NCBI GenBank assembly: GCA_963966185.1
Contig: CAWZYM010000060.1
Location: forward strand, 182,001 to 246,000
Length of the DNA: 64,000 nucleotides
Direction: 5' to 3'
Source of the DNA: Rhabditoides inermis
Taxonomy: Eukaryota; Nematoda; Chromadorea; Rhabditida; Rhabditidae
Part shown: positions 38,520 through 48,673 of the stretch, in pieces
How the letters are laid out: each line of letters opens with the position of its first letter
Numbering within the stretch: position 1 is the first letter of the stretch
Position numbers and translations under genes: made by a program
The notes under the pieces: generated by a model
What the model was told of the DNA's origin: nothing
The model's input: only the letters and a program-made list of their open reading frames with translations
The model's database searches: none

Positions 38520-39757
38520 GGAGGCGATCAAGGGAGGCGCCATTTTTTTCTGAAACCACTTATTATAGTTTATTTTCCTACCTTATTCACTAATGAGAAT
38601 TGGTATTGAACTGAGAATTGACATTATCCATTACTTATGCAGTTTTTGTTGCGTTTTTTGTTGATTTTGTGGAGTAGATATTGTTATACTCTTTTCCGAT
38701 TCCTACCTCACTGTCTGTTGTAGTATAATGCTCGAAGAAGGAGTAGTGTCGCTACTACCGCTGCCCAACACACTATTTTCTATTATGGTACTGTTGACAT
38801 CTCATATGTTTACGTTGCTTGTTGTCATGAAGAGTTTCGTGTAATGGTTTTGTTGATGTGAGTACGTAGTAGGTTAGTAGGAAGGAAGTGGAATCAAGTG
38901 AGTGTATTTTCTTCCTCTGCTCTTCCCCTCCCCTTCGGTCGGTATGCCGTCGTTCCGCCCGAGTGCCCCTCTATTATGTGTGTGATGTGTTGTGATCATC
39001 TCCGATCGGATGTTTCCCGCCAATGGCGACTCGGCTGAGCTGTTTGCTTACACGGCCGGCTTACATGTGCGGTTGCTGCTTTCATAATTGGGTTAGACAA
39101 ACATAGTTCACAGAACCACGCGTTTCCGCATCGCGGTTCCATCTCTTCGCACGGATTTGATGACTTGTGTTATAAATGAAGAGAACAGAGCGACCATCTG
39201 TGACTACCGACAGCCGCTCGCATTAGGGGAGACATTTGCATGTTATTGCTACCTGCGCCTGTCCCCGATGAGTAATTGGCATGCGAGAGGGAGGCGAAAA
39301 GGACTGGGTAATACACGCACACCGCACACATCATCCTCCAACCAGCTGCGATGCAGTCGACTCTTCAGAGAAACACTTGATACTTGAATGAAATGCGTAT
39401 ACATCCTTGTTGTGTATGTATGTCTTCAACTAGTAGGAGACGCGATATCGTCTCCTATTGTGTCTCCTATTCTTGCTTGGCTCGCCCTGAATAGTCTCGG
39501 TATCACTTGCGTGTACAGGTAACTCGATCGGAGAGCACATTTGAATAGATGTGTGCAGGTGTAAGCGGGACCGTTTGTGTGTGGGTGGGTGAGATTCCTG
39601 AGATGAGATGACTTGGGTCAGGGGTCAGACAAACAGTGGTATTTGCATAGCTGGGGATGGGCTGGGGGAGGAAGGGAGGCGGAGGGAGGTGGTAGGAGGC
39701 AGGGAGCCCCGCCCACTCCACATCGCTCGCGCACCCTCACCCCCATCGGACACTGCC
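38520..39757. other. Intergenic region between charged-protein gene and astacin-like gene
   Basis: T-rich 3' UTR-like sequence follows the last exon (38,550-38,900). The remainder shows no exon, long repeat or recognisable RNA gene. The promoter of the astacin-like gene should be in its right part. Confidence 0.55.
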
Positions 39758-40705
39758 ATGAGAGTCGTCGTCCCTATCCTCGCTATCATTGTAAGTCCAT
39801 CTCATGTCATGACAGTTTTCCTAATCATTTCGATCCACTCCCTCATCCTCACCTCTTTCAGAGCGTCGTTTCCTCCAATGTCATCCACTATCAAATCGAC
39901 CAGGACGTTGGTGAGTGATTTGCATATTCCTGATCCTTTTATCACTGGTGACCTGATGTTATCACCTGATAAGGAGGTGTTGGTTGATTGCGTGTGTGTG
40001 TATTAGAGTGAGTGTAATTAGAGGTGTGTGACCTCGGATATGCGCATTTGTCGCTCCCTCTCTGTCTTTTCTCGCGTGGGGCGCTGGCACTTATATTTTG
40101 CATGTGATTATGTTTCACGCCCAATTGGACACGCATGGATATGCGAGGTCGAGGAAAGAGAGAGAGGGGGAAGGGGAGGAGAGGGGGGTTCTTGGGAGAG
40201 GTGACATTGAGTGACTCTCGTAGTGTTCTGCCTAACCATGAATGTGTGATGATGCAATTGAGTGAGAGGAGAAGAAGGAGGAGGTTGAAGATCGCGCATT
40301 ATCCAACGCGCAACACGCAGTCAGCGAGAGATGGAATTAGGGAGTCGAGTGGATGGGAGAAAGAAGGCTGTCTCCCTTGTCCCCCTCCCTCCCTTCTTCC
40401 CTCCTACCCTCCCGCACATCCATATATATCGGGCCACGAGCTACTCTCTCTTTATTGGGTCGCGTGGAAGGGAAGGAGGGGGAGGGATATGAGAGGGGGG
40501 GGACGAGCGGGGTGACTGATTGTTTTACGACGAGGGTGGGTGTTGATCGTCGTGGGAATAGAGCTGTGTTTGAGACGCGTCGGTGAGCGGCTGCGTGGAC
40601 AGAGCGATCGAGAGACTCATGGACGAGACATGCCTGTTCTTCAAGCAGGCAGAACACCCCGACGAATCCCATGTCCACTTCGTGCAGAGCGGGTACGTCT
40701 ATCTC

Positions 40706-40756
<51 letters not shown>

Positions 40757-42950
40757 GTCTCTCTCTGTCTCCATCTCTCCCTCTATCTTCATCCCTCCTC
40801 TTTCAGCCACTGCGCATGGCAAGCTTCGAACAAGACCGTCCACCTCTCTCCCAGCTGCATAGAGGTATAAAGAAGTATAAAGAAGAAAATCTTTTACTTA
40901 TGCGATCAGAAACAGAAACAGAATGTCACCTTGCAATAGAAATATAATGGTTTGTGTTTGCAGGAGAACACTTGTGTGGAGATGCTGGCTAAGATGATGT
41001 CGATCGACCGACCCCATCACCACGTATCTCGCCTCCTCAACATTCACTACAACTGTACCGGTGAGTACGGTAACGCTCAGTACGGTATCTCTGGGTACAT
41101 AGCTACTGTAACTTGATCAGACACATCTGGTAATTGGGGTTTTGTGCTGGTTGCGCGCGGTAAACGGTCGTTGATTAGCTGGTTCGTATTTCTTGTTATG
41201 CAATAGGGAGACGAGGGCAGATGCCACCCTCTTTCCGGGTTACTCAATCGGGAGTGCCTGCAGGGAGGAAACCGGCAATTAGACGGGATCCGCTGGGCGA
41301 GGAGAAGAGGGTCCCTCGGAGGAGACGGGGTCCGGGGATCGTAGGGATTGGAATCGACTCGTGACCGGAAGGCGGGAGCCACTCGAACCGCCTTGGCGTA
41401 ACTGGATTGGCGCGAGTGAATTCGACGCGACAGCCCTCCATCTACCATCTGCCAGCACAGCCCTTTTCGGGAGAGTGTTTGTGCAGATGCCCTCATAGGG
41501 TATCATGTATCTCGGGGAGACGACAGATGGAGCGGGCTGTGGATGTGACACAAGAGAAGCTGGGCGTGTTTGCCCATTCGGGAGTGCGACTACTCTCTCA
41601 GCGGGGTACTGTGGCGGTGGCAGAGAGGGAGACAGAGGGGGTCAAGTGCCACTCGCGGCTACCTGCAGTCAAAGTCAAAGACATCCGGCCCCTTTCCTCT
41701 CCCCACACACCCAACCCCTCATTGCCATATCAGGGGTGCACTCACATCCGCTCACAACTGGTTATGCATACACCCATCCAGGTAATCACTTCGGCTGCTG
41801 GCAAAGGGAGTGATGGATGCGATGGAGTCAATTGGGGCAGGGATTGGGGTCGAGAGAGTCGCAGGTGACTGCCAGCTGGCATAAGTGGATTCGAGAGACG
41901 GGGATTGTGCAACGTGTACCGCTAGAGTATTCGAGTGGTCACTCGGCGAGGTTCGCGAGTTGTGCTTGATAGAGCGTGATGTTGTGTTTTCAGAGAAGTG
42001 CACGGTGGAGTGTGGACATGGCGGTCGGGTGCAGGACGACTGCAGCTGCTCGTGTGGGTACGGGTTCGAGGGAGCGCACTGCGAGACACTCTCCAAGCAA
42101 CCTTCCTTCACCGACGGCAGCTGCGGACAGGTTGAGGCGATGGAGGCCGGGAGCGTCGCCCTCTCCACTCATCCCGACAACCATCCCAAGAGCACCTTCT
42201 GCCAGTGGCTCATCAAGGTATGCAGCGCGGGTGCACACTCGAGATCCAATTCGGGATCTCAATGGGAGGCTATTAGTATAGTGCGCGATTGCATCCTCAC
42301 CCCCCCCCCCCTCTCTCTCTCTTCCATTCCCCGATTCAATGAAGTTGCGAGCGAGATAATGGCGCGCGCGTATACAAGAGAGAGGAACGCAATCGGAGGA
42401 AACGGATACGGGATGAGTGGCGGGCGATAAGAGACCTACTCAGCGAGTCTCTAATCCAGCGTTTGCAGGCTGAGGACCCGTGGGCTGTGATTGAGGCGGA
42501 CCTCTCCGAGCTGGACATGGACGCGGATGACGTGCCGCCCGGTCAGCACTGCAACGACCTCCTCAACGTATTCGGAGCTAGCGACGTGAACAACCCGTGA
42601 GGCGAACCGTTTCATACGTCGTCAGCGTGGTTGACATGAAAGAGGGGTGGGCTGTGGTGCGCCGGCTGGCTGTAAATCCCGGAAAGGGTCAGAAGGGAGG
42701 GAGAAGAGAGTGGATTACATTCGAACAGGGATGTTGTTTTTGGATTAGCTGCGAGAGTGTGGCTAACGAGACGGATAATGCAGGGAGAAGGAGAGAAGGG
42801 GTGATGGATGGGTGATTAGGGAGGGCCTGACCCTGGCCAATTAGGCACTGCGCGCCTTCTGTTGCCTCCCTCCCTCTCTCCCTCCCTCCCTCCCTCCCTC
42901 CCTCCCTCCCTCCCTCCTCCTAGTCTAATCACTTTGCGACTCAATCGCTC

Positions 42951-43014
<64 letters not shown>

Positions 43015-43456
43015 CTCTTTCGGAAACAATGCTCGTAGTGCGCGAGCGACGAGTAATTTGCAGTGTTTCTGGGGGGGGGGGGGGCGTAATGGGCTATTCC
43101 GAAGGCGACCGTTGGTTGTGGGAATGAGTTGTGGGAATGAAAGGCTGTCTTATGCGGGGACTGACTGCTCGTTTCTAGGATCCCCTGTGATGGCACCTCG
43201 TTTCCGACCCGCATCCGATCCAACTCCAACTGGCTGCTCATCGAACTGCGAACCAATCCCTGGGCATCCCGCGGACACTCCGGACCCGCCATCAAGTACA
43301 GCCTCCTCAACACTGCCAAGGGTCCGTCCCCCCCCCTCTCTCTCTTCTAGTTCCCTCTTTTCAGGAGTGCCCGCTCTCTCCGAGGAACAGACGTCGTCGG
43401 TGGCGGCGTCGCTGCTGTCTACCGTGGTTGCGCTGCTCGCTGTGAGGTGGCTCTAA
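39758..43456 (+). CDS. Secreted pseudo-astacin with EGF and CUB domains and hydrophobic C-terminus (313 aa)
   Basis: Nine exons: 39758-39790, 39862-39910, 40575-40692, 40807-40864, 40964-41060, 41994-42217, 42469-42596, 43179-43321, 43365-43456 (942 nt, whole codons). Signal peptide MRVVVPILAIISVVSS; astacin-like start IHYQIDQDV and RAIERLMDETCLFF. The region that should hold HExxHxxGxxH reads CVEMLAKMMSIDRPHHH, about four residues shorter and without the zinc-binding histidines, so it is predicted to be catalytically dead. An EGF-like module follows (EKCTVECGHGG...CSCSCGYGFEGAHCE), then a CUB-like domain (CGQVEAMEAG...NNPIPCDGTSF...GPAIKYSLLN), then a Ser/Thr linker and hydrophobic tail (VAASLLSTVVALLAVRWL), fitting a GPI-attachment signal or C-terminal anchor. 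Exon 3's acceptor (TTTGAG) is weak but gives the correct phase. AATAAA at 43776-43781 may be the poly(A) signal. Confidence 0.82.
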
Positions 43457-43963
43457 GCCCCGCCCCTTTCGCTCCGCCCCCAATGCTGCCGCATTTCGTG
43501 TCTTTTCAATGATCTTCCACTCTTTTCTCCCTACCTCCGCCCACGCGCTGTACGGTGTATAGCTAGTATCCGATATAGATATCCGCTCGGCGCCCCTTCC
43601 TTTCCAGTTATCCTTCCTCTCCCCCCCTCCCCTCCTCTCCCTCCCTCACTCTTCGTTGTGAGCCTCCCAAGGTCTGTACAGTTTTGTGAACAATTCAATG
43701 CGTATTTATTTATTTTATAGTATTTGCTCTTATATGTTTGGATCCGTACATGACTATGTTTGAAGATGCATAATGAATAAATTTATTTACTACTAACCGA
43801 AAAAAGTAGGGGTACGCAGGAGATTTAATTGTATTGCGTCGTGTCGACATGTCCCCCTCGCGGATCCGAATCCTGTCTACAGCAAATGTCTGCATGTGTG
43901 ATTACGAGAGTTTATAGTTTATGAGAGCTAGTTGCAGGATTATTCAAGTCGCCACTGTGTTTT
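43457..43963. other. 3' flank of the astacin-like gene
   Basis: Likely 3' UTR with AATAAA at 43776-43781. Then non-coding sequence up to the TTAA-flanked MITE. A short copy of the MITE tip (GTCGCCACTGT) precedes the element at 43949-43959 in inverse orientation. Confidence 0.6.
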
Positions 43964-44535
43964 TTAAGGAACAGTGGCGACTTACTTTTGACTTGGAGTA
44001 TTATTAAAAATTATATTAACCTAACACCACGGTCCGGATAGTTGCACAGTCGAGAGCGGTCAGGCCCACGACCGCGCCGCACACACGCGACGCTGTGCTC
44101 TTGCGAATTTGCCAGCAAGCGGTTGAGCGCCATAATTTCTTGCTTGAAATCGCTACGCGCTCATTCACATGTGGGGCAGCCTGCGCGCCAGCCGCTCTCT
44201 CTGTGAGGCGCGCTGTGCAACTATCCGGGCCGTGAACACATTTTCAATTTTCGCGAAAATACGACGATTCTGCGTTACTTTCGAATCTGCCACTGCCACG
44301 GATGCCGACGAAAATTTGAATTACCCGCCAACGCTTAAATACTGCACGTTGGGGTCAGAGACATAAGCGCAAATGAACGACGGGCATACCTTGCTTTATG
44401 GCTTAGTGCATGTACGCTGCGTTGTGGTCACAGAGCTTCGCGGGTTCGATTCCGGTCACCGCCAAAAGTTTTGCTCGTGTGAAAATGAGGAGTTGTGGCA
44501 GGTTGTGGCAGAAATAAGTCGCCACTGTTCCTTAA
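43964..44535. mobile_element. TTAA-flanked MITE (piggyBac/Kolobok-type target site)
   Basis: TTAA at 43964-43967 and 44532-44535 flanks a 564-bp element with terminal inverted repeats GGAACAGTGGCGACTTA and its complement. Subterminal inverted blocks GGTCCGGATAGTTGCACAG (about 44032) and CTGTGCAACTATCCGG (about 44213) are also present. No coding capacity. A tRNA-like segment lies at its right side (44393-44464). Confidence 0.8.
44393..44464 (+). repeat. tRNA-like relic inside the TTAA element
   Basis: TATGGCTTAGTGCATGTACGC resembles an A-box region and GCGGGTTCGATTCCGGTC is a consensus B box. The acceptor stem is incomplete. Confidence 0.55.
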
Positions 44536-44844
44536 AGTAACGAGCAATGGAAGATAGATGATGGAGGAATACAAGAACACATCCATCTCGGACAATAATA
44601 TGCTCAGAGAGAAGGTCGAGGGCATGCTCAGAGAGAAGGTCGATGGTTGGCATCTGCAGATCTGGCAACATCAAGAATACACAGCACACGCTGAATGACG
44701 CACGCCTCAACAGCATCCTCAACACCAAGACGTGAGCTTACATCACTACGGGACTAAATGGTTCCTTCAAAACCGGTACCCGCGACCAAAAGACAACACT
44801 GGAAAGTTCGTGTCGAATCGTCATGTCGAATAGTCGAACTTTGT

Positions 44845-45357
44845 TTGTCTACAGGTCCTTTACAAGATAATATATAGTTGGGCACGATCAATCGAATATT
44901 AACAAAAACCGAATAATAATTCGATTAATTGAATATTTTTATTCATTATCCATATGCACAAAAGTTCCTCCGATTAATCAATTTATCGAATAACCGCATC
45001 ATTTTTTTTTAAATTATACATTATAGCAAACGAATAGAACTGCATAATTGATCTTCCACTTTTTTATTTGTGGAATAATTATAATTGCGCGCTGGGTACG
45101 AAAAAATTCATGCAAGATTTTAGCATTGGGTCATTTTACGAGGAGAGTAGTAGGTGCCACACCCTCGGACTCGTGCCAAATTTATAGGATAGCCTAGTTA
45201 GGACCCTAGCCATCGATTTGTGGTGTCCGAATTTTATAAACGAATAATACGTTTCCAGTACGAAAACGTACAGGGCTGGTTTTTCGCGTTCCTCTCGCCC
45301 TATGCGGCGGTCAAAGACCGAGCTGTTGTGGCCTAGTGGCGAAAGCGTCTGCCTGCC
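44845..45357. repeat. 513-bp direct repeat, left copy (flanks Penelope-like fragment)
   Basis: Begins TTGTCTACAGGTCCTTTACA and ends GCGTCTGCCTGCC. It is matched almost base for base by 46121-46633. The AT-rich left part is followed by a tRNA-like head at the right end (GTGGCCTAGTGGCGAAAGCG). Terminal repeats of this kind are typical of the pseudo-LTRs of Penelope-like elements. Confidence 0.9.
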
Positions 45358-45797
45358 TATCCTCATTTCTGAAAGCGTATAATCCTAGCAAGTTGAAGTT
45401 GGAACAAACCAATGCATCTGTGAACGAAGCCCATTTTCTTGATATTTCCATCACATTTGATAGTAAGTGGAACGTCACTCTTTACAATAAGACTGATGAT
45501 TACTCGTTCAATGTGCATCGATTCACACACAGTGAAAGTACTACTAGTCGACAAATCTGTTATGGTAATTTAAAGTCAGAAACACTCCGTATTGTTCGTA
45601 ATTGTACTGACGTACCCACTATGCTTGTCAAACTCGAAAGTCTATTTGTTACGTTTTGTAATCTAGGTTTCAAAGCTACAACAGTTAAAACTGTTCTTCT
45701 TAAATACTGTTTCCGTAAACGCGATATCCGCACTTCTCTCAATTTGTTCAACTCTACAAATCGCAAGAAACTGATTGATACTGTCTATAAGTTTTAA
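45358..45797 (+). pseudogene. Penelope-like reverse transcriptase C-terminal fragment
   Basis: An open frame continues from the left direct repeat into SSFLKAYNPSKLKLEQTNAS, HFLDISITFDSKWNVTLYNK, FTHSES and KSETLRIVRNC, ending KKLIDTVYKF-stop at about 45797. The FLD-I-I...LY-K...H pattern and the arginine-rich thumb are those of Penelope-like/retron-type RTs, not LINEs. The fingers and palm, with the catalytic aspartates, are missing, so the element is 5'-truncated and inactive. No GIY-YIG nuclease is visible. Confidence 0.6.
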
Positions 45798-46120
45798 TAC
45801 CTTCCGCAAATTTTGTTTGTTTGTTTGTTTTCTTTCTAATTTCTCATCCATCTCTATGTTTCAGGTCTTCCCTATTACATATAATTTTACAGTCTCGCTT
45901 TTATGTTCACCACTGCGGTCCTGCACTGATGATGCCTCAGGAGGCAGTAGACCCCCCGCAGTGGTCACTATCAGATAGTACTTTTAGAAGTCAACTAGTC
46001 TTTAAGTAATTCTACTTGTAAGCCTGTCTGCAGGTTAAAGGGTCGAAACAGGATTCCGTTGCGTATCTAGCTATTATATGTTCTACTAACTGATCTTCTA
46101 TCTACTTTGAAAAACCCTCA

Positions 46121-46633
46121 TTGTCTACAGGTCCTTTACAAGATAATATATAGTTGGGCACGATCAATCGAATATTAACAAAAACCGAATAATAATTCGA
46201 TTAATTGAATATTTTTATTCATTATCCATATGCACAAAAGTTCCTCCGATTAATCAATTTATCGAATAACCGCATCATTTTTTTAAAAATTATACATTAT
46301 AGCAAACGAATAGAACTGCATAATTGATCTTCCACTTTTTTATTTGTGGAATAATTATAATTGCGCGCTGGGTACGAAAAAATTCATGCAAGATTTTAGC
46401 ATTGGGTCATTTTACGAGGAGAGTAGTAGGTGCCACACCCTCGGACTCGTGCCAAATTTATAGGATAGCCTAGTTAGGACCCTAGCCATCGATTTGTGGT
46501 GTCCGAATTTTATAAACGAATAATACGTTTCCAGTACGAAAACGTACAGGGCTGGTTTTTCGCGTTCCTCTCGCCCTATGCGGCGGTCAAAGACCGAGCT
46601 GTTGTGGCCTAGTGGCGAAAGCGTCTGCCTGCC
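46121..46633. repeat. 513-bp direct repeat, right copy
   Basis: Near-identical to 44845-45357; one visible difference is in the T/A run near 46282. Here the tRNA-like head continues intact into AAGCTGACTCTCTCGAATTCG (46634 onward). Confidence 0.9.
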
Positions 46634-46668
46634 AAGCTGACTCTCTCGAATTCGATTTCGCGCACATG
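46602..46668 (+). repeat. tRNA-Gly-like relic at the end of the 513-bp repeat
   Basis: TTGTGGCCTAGTGGCGAAAGC (A-box region), CTGCCTGCCAAGC (possible GCC anticodon loop) and CGAATTCGATTTCGC (B-box-like). An inverted copy lies at about 47128-47200. Confidence 0.55.
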
Positions 46669-47127
46669 CTTTTTATTTCGCCAACTCATTCGGATGATCA
46701 TCTCGCTGTTCAATCACTGGTTGGTCAAGAAAATAAGGGACGAAGGCCATGCCCGCATCGATTATCGATTGTTTATCTCTTCTTCAAGAAAGGTCAGGAT
46801 CAGAGATGATCTACCGTGCGCATCATTACAACCTTCAACTTTATAAAATGTTCGTCCACTATCAAAATACATAAGCCAGTGCGAAGTAGCTCGACGACGT
46901 TCGGGACTTCTCTGACAGACGACGCAGTTGCGAGTTACATACATCTGATGCGTCATTACGACGTTCGACGACTATCGGAATCGCTATCGGAAAGAGATCG
47001 GCAAGACTGTCTCATAAAAAAAGTTATTTGATAGAGTTTATTTAATTGTTTCATGGACCATGAGAAAATGATGATATGGTAGTCAGAAAGTACAAGTCCA
47101 TAAACTTTTGACAAAACAAAACAAAAC

Positions 47128-47392
47128 ATGTGCGCGGAATCGAACTCGAAAGAGTCAGCTTGGCAGGCAGACGCTTTCGCCACTAGGCCACAACAGCTCG
47201 GTCTTTGACCGCCGCATAGTGCGAGAGGAACGCGAAAAACTAGCCCTGTACGTTTTCGTACTGAAAACGTATTATTCGTTTAGGAAATTCGGACACCACA
47301 AATCGATGGTTAGGGTCCTAACTAAGATATCGATGGTTAGTCCTAACTAAGATAGGTGGCACCTACTACACTCCTTGTTAGAAAACGTGCGC
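47128..47392 (-). repeat. Inverted partial third copy of the 513-bp repeat
   Basis: On the minus strand it reproduces the right half of the repeat (CCTAACTAGG, CGATTTGTGGTGTCCGAAT, AATACGTTT, GTACGAAAACGTACAGGGCT, GGCGGTCAAAGACCGAGCTG) and the complete tRNA-like head. It contains a small internal duplication (ATCGATGGTTAG). Confidence 0.85.
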
Positions 47393-47448
47393 CCCACGGC
47401 CAAGTGACGAAGTGACGAAGTGACGAACTTTCCAGGTTGCCCAGGTGT

Positions 47449-48270
47449 CCTGGAAAATTCATCACTTCATCACTTCATCACAAGTGATGAAGTGATGAAG
47501 TGATGAAGTGATGAAGTGATGAAGTGATGAAGTGATGAAGTGATGAAGTGATGAAGTGATGAAGTGATGAAGTAATGAAGTGATGAAGTGATGAAGTGAT
47601 GAAGTTTCATTTTCGGTTTTTTTTTGTAACAAACTTTTTAATTTGTAAAAAAAATTGTAAACTGTTTTTGTAAACTTTCAATCGGTTTTTTTTTCGACCA
47701 ACGTAACCTGACGTCGTCAAAACGTCGCCATCTTTCGTTGGTATGGCAAGGGCTCAAATGGTACCAAACGATCTTGTTGTAGCATTCTACAGTAGCACAT
47801 CATCATTTGCATCCTACAAGTTTTCACGTATGGAGCATCTTCATCTTGATCTTGTACATTATGATGTAGTTTATGAGTAAGCGGACAAACGAACATCTGT
47901 TGCCGTATTTAGTTTCAACAAATTGACAACATTTGACAAACCACTAAATACAATACACCTTAAAAATACGAAAATTAAAAAAAAGTTGATCACTTCATAA
48001 CTTCATCACTTCATCACTTCATCACTTCATCACTTCATTACTTCATCACTTCATCACTTCATCACTTCATCACTTCATCACTTCATCACTTCATCACTTC
48101 ATCACTTCATCACTTCATCACTTCATCACTTCATCACTTCATCACTTCATCACTTCATCACTTCATCACTTCATCACTTCATCACTTAATCACATGTGAT
48201 GAAGTGATGAAGTCAAAGTGATGAAGTGATGAAGTGATGAAGTGATGAAGTGATGAATTTTCCAGGATGC
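47449..48270. repeat. Inverted octanucleotide satellite (GATGAAGT)n / (ACTTCATC)n with 385-bp core
   Basis: A short (CATCACTT) block at 47458-47480 abuts about 15 copies of GATGAAGT (47483-47604). After a 385-bp core comes about 200 bp of ACTTCATC (47991-48189), then about 60 bp of GATGAAGT (48197-48256). The outer edges are inverted: TCCTGGAAAATTCATCACTT on the left, AAGTGATGAATTTTCCAGGA on the right. This may be a DNA transposon whose subterminal regions are satellite. Confidence 0.9.
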
Positions 48271-48673
48271 CGGTTGCACAAATTCTGTGCGAAACAAAAG
48301 TGTTCGGTTGTGAAAGGTCGTGCACTAACTGTAAAACAAAACCTTCCGGTGCACAATCTTTTGTAGGATTTTATAAATGTAAGTCTTTATAGGTTGATTT
48401 TGAGTGTGCATAGTTTTGTTTATGTTCTTGTTCACGAGTAATATATGAACAATAAACATTCGTGCGATTATGCCTTGTTTTGACATTTGATGGCTGCAAT
48501 TTCAACATTTTTCGCGCGAAATCGGCTTTGTTCTTTTTCGTCTATATATAACATTGCTTTTATAAAGTAAACATCCTGTTTTCAGTTGGATTTCAGTCTA
48601 GGAGCTATTGTCGATCTGTGTGATCCGTGTGTTTTCCTCTCGACTTGTTGGTATCGGTTTGGCGTGTTCTGTT
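48271..48673. promoter_or_regulatory. Upstream region of the 48,674 gene
   Basis: No exon before the ATG at 48674-48676. TATATATAAC at about 48543 and TTTTCAGTTGGATTTCAG at about 48580-48598 suggest a possible promoter and trans-splice acceptor respectively. These are inferred from position only. Confidence 0.3.

Noticed and set aside
44845..46633. Complete LTR retrotransposon
   Set aside because: The direct repeats look like LTRs but the 760-bp interior has no gag, protease, integrase or primer-binding site; the RT piece is Penelope-like.
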